A stretch of 64,000 nucleotides of DNA, from the NCBI RefSeq assembly GCF_041146795.1, contig NC_135178.1, forward strand, positions 7,508,844 through 7,572,843, in the 5' to 3' direction. Source of the stretch: Maylandia zebra. Its lineage: Eukaryota; Chordata; Actinopteri; Cichliformes; Cichlidae. This document shows positions 22,401 to 34,700 of this stretch, one piece after another. The position numbers were made by a program, and so were the translations under genes. Position 1 is the stretch's first letter. Every line of letters starts with the position of its first letter. A model generated the notes under the pieces. The model ran no database searches. It was not told where the DNA came from and worked only from the letters and a program-made list of their open reading frames with translations.

Positions 22401-22793
22401 ATGTCCGCGTTCTGCCTAGACCTGCAGACGTCTGCCGTGGTTTCAGCACCACTGGAGCTGGACAGCGACTGCATGGAGTCCCGGGGTAGCCCCACCGCTC
22501 AGGAGCCCGGCGGCTTTCAGGGTCATCCGCTGCGGCACGCCGGTTCCGGAGGCCTCGGGATGGCCTTGGAGGAGGAACTGGCCATGCTTACCGGGGAGCG
22601 GGGAGGTGAGGAGCAGCTGTCAGACCCAGACACGCCTGCGGTGGGGCATAACGCAGACTTGCTGTCGCTCTTTCGCCAAAAGGAAAAAGACTTGGTTTTA
22701 GCTGCTAAACTCGGCAAAGCGTTGCTGGAGAGAAACCAAGACTTGACCAAGCAATATGAGAAAATGCACAAAGATCTCAACGAGAAATTGGAG
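22401..22793 (+). CDS. bicdl1: bicdl1 exon 1
   Basis: Residues 1-131. A low-complexity acidic N-terminus (ALEEELAMLTGE) is followed by the CC1-box helix and the start of the coiled coil. The donor is GTAATC after GAG, phase 0. Reading on without splicing meets a stop after two codons, which supports the donor. Confidence 0.95.
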
Positions 22794-25700
22794 GTAATCT
22801 AAAGAAAGTACGCCTGACAAGTTTTAATTCAAGTATCGTTTTGGTTTGTGTCAAGTTTAGGCCTTGTTTGGAAACAAACTCAGCAACAAATGCTGCCTGC
22901 AGACTTGCAAGTTATGTGCTCCAAGCCTAGTTATAGTATACAGTGTAGATAGGCATGCTGCTCAGTCCAGTCTATGGCTAGAGTGACCAGCACAGCATTC
23001 ACTATAAACTCATCATGTTTACAACGAAGGCTTCACAGCTGATCTTTTGTTCTTGTTGTTTTCCAAATGTTTCGAACAACCAGGCACATGGGCCGAGAAA
23101 AAACAAATCACATGAAAAAACACAGGGACTAATCCTGGCCTAGTGTATCTGCTGTACATCTGTTCATCCCTTTGATCCATATTTATCCTCAGAGAAGCTG
23201 AGCCCTAACATCTCCTTATTATTGATGTTGTTTCATTTTTTTTGGCAGTGCTTGATGTTGTTTTGTTTTGAGTCTATGTGATACCTCTTTTTTGTGATTG
23301 CTTGATCCTAGGACCATAACAGCTGGCAGCTGCTGGTGGTGCAATGCACATCTGTCCACTGCTAACTGCAGAAAAAAGAAGCATCTTATTATCTGAACTG
23401 TCACTCCAATAGCTAGGGTCATATCTGTTCAGTAGATTCAACTGGTGTTTCCAGTCTCAACTTTTTTTTTGTTTGCTTTTTAACCACCAATACTCTAATG
23501 TGTTTGCCCAAGACAGATTTACTTTCTCAGTCCATAGAACCACCAGTATTTGTCATTGTCAAACCCCCAATAGTCTTTTTTGGTACTTGTGTTTAAAGTT
23601 AAGGGTTTTAAACATGATGACCTCTTCTTCTTGTCAACATAATGCAGCACCTGGAGCAAGAGAAGCATGAGCTGCGACGGCGTCTGGAAAGCCGGGAGGG
23701 GGAATGGGAAGGCCGGGTGGCCGAGCTGGAGACGGATGTCCAGCAGCTGCAGGGCGAGCTGGAGCGACAGCAAGTCCAGCTGAAAGAAGCTGACAGGGAC
23801 AAGACCAAGGCCATCAGCGAGCTCTCAGAACAGAACCACAGACTGCTGGAGCAACTCAGTAGGGTGAGGAATGCTTCAGCCTGTGTGCTTGTGTGCATGT
23901 TTGTGCTTCAAATGTGTTGCTTCAGGCTCCCTGGGCCACCCTCAAGGAAGATTTAGTCTGGGCTTTGACTCATCAAATCACATGGTCTTAAAGCCGCTGT
24001 AAATGCCCTTCCACCCCACCTAGAAACACGACTCACAGAAATGCCAGTATGTGCATCTGTGTATCTGAATAAGTGTTTCTCTCTGGCCTGGCTTCAGGGC
24101 CAGTGAGGCCACAACTCAGTTTGCCTGGCTGGTATGACATAAGGTGCTCAGCCAAGTGAGGATTCATCACCCCTCAGGGTGGATCTATCTTTATTCAGCC
24201 CATCTCTCTCTGACTTCACCTGAATTATGCTAACTCATCAATATAAAAGTGTAGCTTCCAGGTCTTAAGCGGAATAATTTAGAACGATTGGACTGCACAC
24301 TTATGCAATAGCACTCTGCATATTGACAGGTAATTTGAGTGCAGTTATTATGACTGGCACAGTAGAAAAGGTCTCATAGCAGATCTCCTGACAGACACAT
24401 TACAGTAGATGAGCACGCAGATGTATAATATAGCAGCGATCGGGGTCACCATGAAAGCTTCAGGCTCTATCCTTGTTGGATATACTGGAAACACATTAGG
24501 GTAAACTGAGTCTGACAGCAGGTGGAGACTGACAGAAGTGAGAATGCTAATGTTTGTAGCCAGAGCTGATTAAGCCTTCCTAAGGAGCTCAGTACAACAC
24601 CTCAATCTGTTCAATCAACATCAAAACAAGCAGCCTCTATTCAGACCGAGTGCACACTTAATTGCTCTATTAGAGTGTCCTTTTATTCACACTGTTCACC
24701 TCTGTGATAATTGCACCGCCACTTAATAAACAACGGTTTAATATTATTTATGTTCTGCTTGGTGGTTAAAGGTCATCGTATTTAATAACTGATGTCATAG
24801 GAATGCTGTGCTTTCACAGACCAGAATGCTGCTTGTGTTTGTGGCTAGATTTGGTGGCTTGTGGTGTGCCCTGTTCCTTTGCACATGAAATTTGATTGCC
24901 CCCTCCCAGAATTGAATTGTCATATCAGTGTAACCGTTGGTGGAGATCATGGGGGGACGGTGGAGGCCAGATCCCCCTTTCTTTGTGTCGTCTACCTTAA
25001 TGCATTATCTTAAGTATGATATTTAGCAATGTAACAATATGCCCTGAAGTCCTTTTGTGCTAATTATAGCCGATGAACAACTATATATTCTACATGTTGA
25101 AAAAATCGACTCCCCCTCATATGCCTAACAGTGGTTTGGTCCACTTTCTGTCTCCTTTATAACTTCTTTGCTTTTTAAAAGTGACCTTTAAACAAAGGAC
25201 CTGTGAAGCATCATTCGTTTCACAGATCCAGTACCTCGCTGTTGAATCAGTGTCGCTGCCATCACTTCTTACAGGCCAGCTATGTGTTAGAGTTCATGTT
25301 TATGGAGGCTGGAAATCTGTCAAGTGGTAGGGTTTTATATTTATTTCAGACAGAATTTTATGATTATTTTTTTTTTTACTCTTGAAACGCCCCTGATCCT
25401 GCTCGTCTCGCACATGAGAGAAACATACAGCACCTGTCAGGCTAGTGTTACAAAATGAAGGCTGTAAACAGAGGCATCATTGTACTGACTGGTGTCATGT
25501 AGATTTACAGTGGGTGCTGAAGCTACAATTAAAGGTGCCCCAAGGCCCCTGTACAGAACAACTGACAGGCCTGTACAGGTGCTTCGATAATGCCGTCACT
25601 ACTGCCTCTGATGACGCTCAGGATTGTGCTTGTTTCCCCTCCTGGGAGAAGATATGATCTGCTCCCAGGCACATGGGAAAGGCCCAGTGCAGTTGATTTT

Positions 25701-28700
25701 TAACCCACAGTTTTCCCCCTCATCTTCATCAGGTTAAATCGGCTTCCTGAGCTGTTTTGCTCCAACACCACGATCGCATTGCAATCAAAGGGCGATGCTG
25801 GACAAGTCAGTTACTGTGGATTGCAGCAAAAGTAGGCACTTAGAATAATTAAACTGGATTTAATTTCACTGAAATCCTGGCATGGGAAACTTTGAAGATA
25901 TTCCCAGAAGTGGTCTGTGTTGTGTTTTGAGGAGGACAGCAGATCTTGTGGTCTCAGGGAAATTCACGAGAACAAATTGACTGCATCGATCCAGATCTCA
26001 TGATTCAGGGTGCTGGGCAGACAGAGGAAGACCTACTGGTTAGTAAAAATAATGAGGTCAGCCACAGTGCTCCCACCATCTCACTTTCTTCTTTCTTCTT
26101 TGCGTCTTTCTTCTTTTTCTTTCTCTTTCTGTCTGGGCTCATTACTAAGCAATGGCCTGTGACTAAGTAATATTAGCTGTTTACATGTCTGGATGAATGG
26201 AGGGAATGTAAGGCTACCCCGAGGAAACTGTGCAGTAGTAAAGCCACAGAAGGCCTTTCATTTTCATCTGACCTGTTTCTGGTAATGGTTAAATTTTCTA
26301 GTGAAACAGATTCATAATAAAAGTAGATCTATATGTTGTCCTATTAACCCTGTTAAATAAGTTGGCTAAGTGATAACTAGCTTGTCACTGTTGCGTAAGC
26401 CATGCCTCCTAAAAATCACAATGAAGCACGTCTACTAATTGTTTTCAATCACGTTGCTGATTTCTAAAAAAAAAAAAAAAAAAAAGTTGGGATACTGTGC
26501 AATCATCATTCATTTTTAATTGAAGACATGCCAGATGTTGCAACTGAGAAATTAGATTATATTTCAAAATTTTTCACTTCATTCTGACATAACGTTTGAA
26601 AATAGTTGGGACAGTGACACATTTCACTGTGTTGCATCACTTGTTTTACTAAGGTACAGTTGGAAAACTGAAAAGTTGGATTTTGGAAACAAATGCAAAA
26701 GTCTAGCGTGCAGGTGGGCGGGCACAGCTCACAAACTATTATTTTTGTTTAGTTTTCATTGTGGAGCCATGTGATTGGATGATGTGCACAATGGTTAATG
26801 TGTGGATGGCAGATGTCTCTCTAAACCCTGTGTATAATAAACAGCACTTATGGTGTCTTTGCAAACATGCAAGCCACCTGTGACATCGAGCACAGTAACT
26901 AATGGACTCTTCTACTGGAATTGATGGTGGGATTTGATCACTGTGCTGGTGACAAGCAAGACAGTTCCTTAATAGGCCTAAATGGGCCTGCGTGTTTTTG
27001 GTTTTTTGTAGTGCTTTAAATTGCATTTGTGAGCTGTTACTTTACTTATTGCACTATTTGTTATGATGAGACAGAGTTTTTCCTCAGAAATATACTGTGC
27101 AGTATTGTGGTCACTTAATGTCAAAGAGAAAGTTACATGTTACAGCAGGGCTGGTCATCCAGTTCTAAAGGTCTAATAACACACACAGGTTCAGTACATA
27201 CTTCTTATAAGGAAGCACAGTATGTCTCTTGACTATCAGTAAGCTGCAAACTGTCCTTGTGACTTATCATAGAGCTGAAATTTCCAGTACCATCAGTAGA
27301 TAGTCAGGTCATAGTATTCCCAAAGCCTCCACCCAAACAGTGAGATCTCACCAAATACCCCCCCCCCCCCCCTCCCGAACAAACAAACAAAAAACAAACA
27401 AATAAAAATCCAAGATATAATATTTTCCTAGTCGTCAATGCACTAAATGCGTTATGTTATCAAAATGTCTGAGTTTCTATATTTGATAAGCTATATTTGA
27501 ACTGGCCATTCTTGTTTACATTTTACATAGCCTTGCACCTTTTCTTGCAAAAGTGTTATACATCACTGCACAAACAAGTGGACCAGACACAACGCCACGG
27601 AAAATCCAGCCTTGTCTCTAATTTAATCACAGAGATCAAAATCAGACCTGTTTGCCAATAAAGCATATATATATGGATTTACAAAATGTAGAAGCAACAA
27701 AAAAAGTAATAGAGAAATCATTAGCATTAATTATATTTGCAGGTTTATTTTAGCTTTTATTTCTCTGGTGAATCACATTAAGGTCAATTTGTGAATTGAT
27801 CTCAGCTTTTTTAGAGTTATTTTCTTTAAATGCTAAATATTTCATGATTTATGCTTTTATTTATACATTTGCCCATTAAAAAGTCTGTTTATGTAAAATG
27901 GCCAGCTTTTCAGAGGAAGTAAAACCTACAGGCAAATACAAGAAAACAGTGTTGTGCTCTTTTAACAACACAGGGATCAGCTCTTAACAGGCTCTTTTCA
28001 TTTGGCTCCAGTGAGATGACCTTGACAACCCAGGGCACTTCATAGGAAGTGATGTAAGTCATGGGGTAAGATACGGTCCTGAAGGGATTAGCTATAATCC
28101 AAGCTAATAGCCTTGCTATATGCATTAAGTCAGGAACCAAAACAACTTCAATCCATACTCTACTTAATTAATAACAGCAGCAGGTAACGCTGGTATTTGA
28201 GCAAAGAAGATCATAAAAATAGTCCCCTCCTTCATGGTTTTCTTCTGTCTGGCCACTATATTTGTGTGTATGTGTTTTGAATGAGTCCAGATCTGACTAT
28301 TAATGCTATATGTTATTTCAGTGCACTCAGAGAAAATAGGCTGTCATTGATTCAGGAGGTGTGTGCTTGTTTCCGTGGGTCTGGAGTGTCAGGGCAGCCA
28401 ATCTCATCGGGCTTAATCTGATCAGAGCGAACAAGCAGGAAAAGGGACCTTTCTGTAATTACATTACCACACAGGCTGGGAGAAAGCAGAGGGTGCCCTG
28501 ACTCTGTCAAAAAAAAGTGTCACGCTTTATGTTTGGGGTCACTTCTACTTCCCTCAACGTTCAGAGTTCACTTATGAAACATGGACTCACCCATGAATGT
28601 TGTGTTTGATTCATTTGAGGCTGTACAGGAGGAGTCAGTGCAATTTTTTTCCTCATCACTTGCTTAAATTTACCTGTCAGGTTAGTTCAAACCTTACATT

Positions 28701-31700
28701 TATAAACTCCAGCCAGTGCTGCTCATCTGTCCATTCGTTTGCTGACACCATATGGAGCAGTTGCTGGAGCACCTATAAGATCTGCTGTCGCACTCACGTA
28801 TTGTCACGTGGGATTTGTTATGCAACTGTTTAAGACGGAGGGTTCCTCCTTCCATGCAAGGAACGGCGCTCTGAGAAAGAGAATGCGGAAAATACCACAA
28901 GTACTGAGACCCCAAGTCGCAGCTCCGCCAATCCCACTTCTCTGCGGTTGCTATGACAACCAGAGTGACATGCAAATTGAAACCCTCTGTGTTGTTACCA
29001 TGGGAATGTGCTCTACAGAATGGTACAAGGATACAGATAGTTTGATGCCAGCTTGTGTCACCCAAGACCCTTGATGCACCTGAATCGGGTCCCGCACAGA
29101 AAGCCCCAAACAGAATCAGCAGCAGTGACTCTCCTCCTCTTCCTCCTGCCACCTTTGGAAAAGCGAATGTCACGTATTTACCGGAAGTGATGTCCAGAGT
29201 AAAGAGGCTTTACAGTAACACGTCTCTCTGTTCAGCCCTACTTTGGTGCCCTGGATTCAGTCGCAGCAGTCTGATTTCTTTTCCCCCCAGTTTGTCCTGT
29301 CATGTTGATAATACTTGATCTGGAATCTGAGGAGTTTATGCACAGATTAAGTGACTGTTTGGAACTTCACGGTCGATTCTGCGGTTTGCCCAAAACGATT
29401 TCAATCTGTCAGCTTGTTGGGCCAGTGGGTCAGATGTCACATTGGCCTGCTTGTCACACTGGCTCCTGCTACCTGCCCCTGTTTTCCACTCAAAGGCAAC
29501 GGCACTATGTAGTGTTCATCCAGATAAGTACATCTGGGCTTTTTGACTGAACTAAACTGATCAGACTGTCAAGTATTTGTATGTTTTCCTTTTTCCCAGC
29601 AAGTTTTTTGGAATGACATATCCCATACCTGCATTTACATTGTTTGAAAAAGGTGTCCTTTTGTGTTATTTCAGAAAACATGACTGTAGTTTGTCAACAG
29701 GTTTACAAAGAGTCAACTACATTGACTACCCAACCAACAAACACTTGTTGAACAAAATGTTAAAAGGACAATTATTACAGTCTAATTAATGACAAACTAT
29801 GACAAAAAATTCTCTAGTTGAAAGAACGTGTAGATTAGAGGTATCACACATAAAGAAACACACACACACCTGAGCAGCCCTGAAATATGAATGAAACCAC
29901 TCAGTTCAGGAAAGAGAAACAAGTGTTACGAGGGGGAAAAACTCCATGGAAATCACATTTAGCCGACAAAACATCCATGAATCTTTGGTGTTTGGGATAT
30001 AACTTGGAGTTTTTTATCCCTCTGCTTTCCCAAGTTATATACATCCACCGTTGGTTCTTGTAAAAAGTAAAAAGAAGGTTTCCCACACCATATTTTTTTG
30101 ATTCATAAAAGCTCATTCGGCTCCTTTATTACAGCATGGCACACAAAGCATGCTTGTTTTCAATTCTGTGTTCAAGTACCAGGTGCAAAGCTGACACATG
30201 AATAATTAGACCTATAAAAACTAAAGTTATTGCTCAGCCATCACTTAGTCATCACTGCTCTGCCAAGTAGTTCATGCGATTGGTTCAGTTTATCTACTTG
30301 TTGGTAGGATTACTCAAAAAGTTAAGAGATGGTGCTTGTTCAGCTTAGAAGTGATTAAACCTTTAGAGTTAGTCGGGACCTGAATCATGTTTGCAAATAT
30401 ATCACAAACTTATCTGGATCCAGAGATTATTCTAGACCATCAGTACCACAATGTTTTCTGAAGGAAAGCTTAACTTTCACTTTTCAACTTATTTTTACTT
30501 TTTGCCCTTCTGATGTAAACATTATTGACTTGTTCTAAAAGAATAACATATAGCAACCCCCATTTTCATTATTTAATCCAGGTCATATGCATGCAGGGAA
30601 GGATTTGATTGTCCATGAGGCGCTAAGTTCTGTAAATCAGGATTTTTTTTTAGCGCTGTGTGCTTTTGGAATTCATGATGGATTGAAGTGGATGATAAAC
30701 TGATTTATTTAAAGGTAAATAGGCCTTTGCAGGTAAGCAGCAGAAACATGAGTAGTCATGGTGCTTACACTGTGTTGTTAGGTGTTGTTCAGAGTGGAGC
30801 CTCAGAAATGGTCATAATGGCAGCCTGTCCTTAGAGACTTTCCCAAAGAACACTGACACCACAAACAGTGCTGCTTTACAAACAGAAGTGAACTAAAATG
30901 GCCTGATGCATGTACAGCCCAGCTGTTGAGCCCTTTCATCTCTCTGTGAGCGCCTCAAAAAGCTGCAGCAGCGTGTAGTGCCATCTAGAGGCTTTTATTG
31001 ATATCGATGCAATAAGTCATCCTCACTTTCATTCAACACTCGGTGATTAAAAGACAACAAAAATAAGGAAATATAAACTGACTTCCTGCTTCTAGTTTTT
31101 CTTTTGTTAGTCCATTTACTCAATTTTCAGTATCTCCTGAGAGAGATAAAGTATGCTTTTTAGGATTTTGCTGTTGCCATGGCAGTGATGATAATGCAAA
31201 ATGTAGCTTCCTGAGTGCAGCTTTATGCTAATGATGCACAGCCTGGCTCTGTGTGGTCTGATCCCACCTGTCCAATAAGCTCTAGTGATGCACTAAGGCT
31301 GCTGCTGCTGCTTCACTGGATTGCACAAATAGCGAGCAGATCATTTCTGTTGTTTGAGGCTTTTAGCAAGGGCCATGACTTGTGGGTGAATTTGTGCTTT
31401 TAGAGAACCAGCTATTAAATGCACCATTTACCAAAACAGACTGGGGAGGGCTGATTTACAGCACGTCAGTGTCACTAACACAGTGTGAGTGCAATCTGAA
31501 CAGCAATGTGTTTGAGTGTCTGCATGTGTTAGCCTCCAATGAGTCACCATGGGGGAGAAAAGACAAAAGAGTTGCAGTGCCAGTATTCTAATTTAAGTTA
31601 TCAAGTTCTGCAACACGTTAACATTGATTTTTAATGCCAGTATTACCACGAACAACGCTTACATGAGCAACATTTTACAGTGCTAAATTGTATTCTTTCA

Positions 31701-34700
31701 AACTAAAAGCAGGCCTCTTTTAAGCTCAGTTTCTGTCCTTCCCTTTCTGTCTTTGTCCAGGCTGCAGAGGTGGAGAGGCAGCTGTCCACTCAGGTCCATT
31801 CATTACGGGATGACTTCAGGGAGAAGAGTGTGTCCACACGCCAGCACATGACACGACTAGAGACTCTACAGGCTGAGGTCAGCCTTGTGTGCATCCCGTC
31901 TACTGTATACATAACTTCATAACAAGTACAGTTGATTGAACATGCACAAAGTGAGAAAACTCCCCCTAAAGCTGACTAGAACTTCTAACAGGAACATTTA
32001 TCTTAGGTACTTAAGAGTTAAAAAATCATGGTGCCTATAGTAGAAGCAATTTAAGTCATTTCTAAGAACTGTAGGGTGGCGTCAGAACTCAAGGGAAGTT
32101 AAAGCAAGACTGTACAATTTTTTGAATAAGCTGGTCTGTTCAGATACTTCATTTTGTCCACAACCATGTAGTACACTGTTTTTGACAGGCCCAAGTCAAG
32201 TAAGGCAAGTTATACACTTACCAGAAATGTTGGATTTTGCATTTACATTTAAAACGCGTTATGCCAGTCACCACTTATCTAAAAAAAAATTTATACTGAA
32301 GATGGCGCTTTAATACGCACCAGCGCCAAACTGTGCCACATGCATGTCACATTAACATCAGTGGTTGATTTAAAAAGGAAAGAAAATCCGCATGGCTAGG
32401 CTAAGATTGCTAATCTAGACAGCTAAACTAAAATAGCTAATCTAGCTAAAATAGCTAAATAGCTAGTGTGGACATTGCCCTTGGATGCTGACGATATTCT
32501 GCTGGCTGGAAACTATCGCAAACATACACGCAGCTATTTAAATATTTCATATTTTCACTATTTCTTTACTTACAGTGCACTGCATGAAGTCATTCTTGTC
32601 AGAGATACACTCACAGGGCACTTCATTAGGTACAACTTGCTAGTTCCCTTTTGATTCAGAGCTGCTTCAATTCTTTGTGGCACAGATTCAAAATGATGCT
32701 GGGACCATTCCTCAGAGAATTTGGTCCATATTGACATCATAGCGTCACACAGTTGCAGCAGGTTTCTCAACTGCACGTTCATAATGAAAATCCTGTTCCA
32801 CTGCAATCCCAATTTACTCTATTGGATTGTGATTTGGTGACAGCAAAGGTCATTTAAGTACAGCCAACCAATTTGAGATCATTTGAGTTTTGTGACATAC
32901 TCTGACCTTTAATGGATGGACGTGGTCAGGAACAATACTCAAGCTTTGGCATATAATTAATACTCCATGTGTAATAGGAGTAATTCATAAAAGGGGCTAA
33001 AATGTGCCAAGAAAATATCCCCACACCATTAAACCACCAATACCAGCCTGACCTGCTGATTCATGACAGGATGGATCCATACCTTCATGTTATTTACTCT
33101 AAATTCCAACCCTACCATCCGAACGTTGCAGCAGAAATCAGGACTCATCAGACAACACTTTTCCAGTCTTGTCCAATTTTGGTGAGCCAGTGTGAATTGT
33201 AGCCTCACTTTCCTATTTTTAGTTAACAAAAGAGATACCTGGTGTGGTCTTCTGTTGCTGTAACTCATCTGCTTCAAGGTTTGACAAGCTGTAAGTCAGC
33301 GATGCCCTCATCCTTCCCTTAGCCTCAGCCTAAAGCAGCTTTCCACTGACATGGGATATCAGCAAGAAATTGCTCATTTATTGGGATTTTCCCAGTAGGG
33401 TTTTTGAAATATTTAGACCATGTAGACCAGGGAGTGTATATAAGAAAACAGCCTCTAAAGTGAAACCACTGCATGTCTCACCTGAGGCTTTACCTAGGGC
33501 TTTGTTATGAGTTACAGCACAGTCTATGGTCCATCTTTTATTTAGTTAGTATAGCGAGTTCAAACATTTAAGTGGGAGACTCGAGATGCATCATTAGTTT
33601 TAATTGTAATCGATCGCGAGGTAGGTAAGTATAAATGTTGCTGTTTATCTGACATCCGGTCCCCTCACTTTGCTTGCCTAATGATGATGACTTTAAAGAG
33701 TCAGTATGCCATTATCTTGCAATTACCACCTGTAGCCACAGTGTCCACTTGTTCAATAAAAGTCACAGTCATGCTTTAAAGTCTCCACTAATGATAAAAA
33801 GAAAAAGAAAAGTCTTTCTTCCCTTAATAAATTATTTTTTTCTCAGGGGATGATCATCACTTTGAACTCGAGGCACTTGTGTGATTTCTTTCCTTTCTTC
33901 TTTATCTTTTTCGCCTTTCTCACCATTTCCCATTCCCCTCACCCTCCTTCCTTCTTGGTTGGAGCAGCAAGGGCTAGAAGTGAGTGGTTCCCCTGCATCG
34001 TCTCTCAGCCTGACTGCATGCTGCATGTGACACACTGTAAAACAGCAGGAACAGCGAAGGCGCTGATATTTGTTTTGATTTTTGCAATTGCCTGTCATGT
34101 GTCTTGATGATGGGGCAAAGTGCTGACTCTTTTCACCTTTATAGTATGTAATATGTTATGTGTGCAGCATTTTTGCCGATCCCTGTTTCCGAGGCCAAGC
34201 TTGGATACTTTTTTTTTTGTTTTTATCAGAGCATGAGCTGTGTTGTGATGTCAGTTGTGCCATATCTGAATGGATATGTCCTCTACGTCAGTGCTGTAAG
34301 AGTTCAGGTTGTTCCGCAGCTTCTCTTCAAAGCCAGGGAGAAAACACCCAGACTGCAGAGCTTGTGCTATAATTGGGAGAAAAGGCTCCTGCTCTATATT
34401 TAGAGATACTGCAATGTCTGGGTGCTCCCCCTATTCCAATGCTTTGCCTTTATATGACATGTTCTTGATGACTAATGGCTTTTTGGCCTGTTAGGGTGAA
34501 AGCAGAGACTACCCAAAATATCCAGAACCTGATCACGTAGATGCACATGTGCCAGTAAAAACAACTGTTCTGCATGAAAGCTCCCTGTGCTGCGAAGTAG
34601 GTTATCAGATGTAGGTCAGAAGCAGGAGGGATAAAAAATGAGCAGAGCTGATGTTTGTTTAATGGGCAAAGCTGCTCAGGCAGCTGCAAGGGAAGACAAT

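Larger units (their letters stand above)
23864..31760. other. bicdl1 intron 2
   Basis: A 7.9-kb intron. A repeat relic lies around 26.46-26.70 kb, a C-run at 27359-27372, a more GC-balanced island with RFX X-box-like motifs at 28.7-29.2 kb and a small hairpin at 29997-30040. The 157-residue minus and 111-residue plus frames in the island overlap each other and have no features of coding exons. Confidence 0.5.

Noticed and set aside
23519..23898. Two antisense open frames of 84 and 96 residues over bicdl1 exon 2
   Set aside because: They are shadows of the plus-strand coiled-coil exon. The Ser/Leu/Cys-rich composition is the expected reverse reading of Glu/Gln/Arg codons.
28700..29173. 157-residue minus and 111-residue plus open frames in bicdl1 intron 2
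   Set aside because: They overlap each other, lack splice signals at useful places and show no family features. The low stop density follows from the GC-balanced composition.
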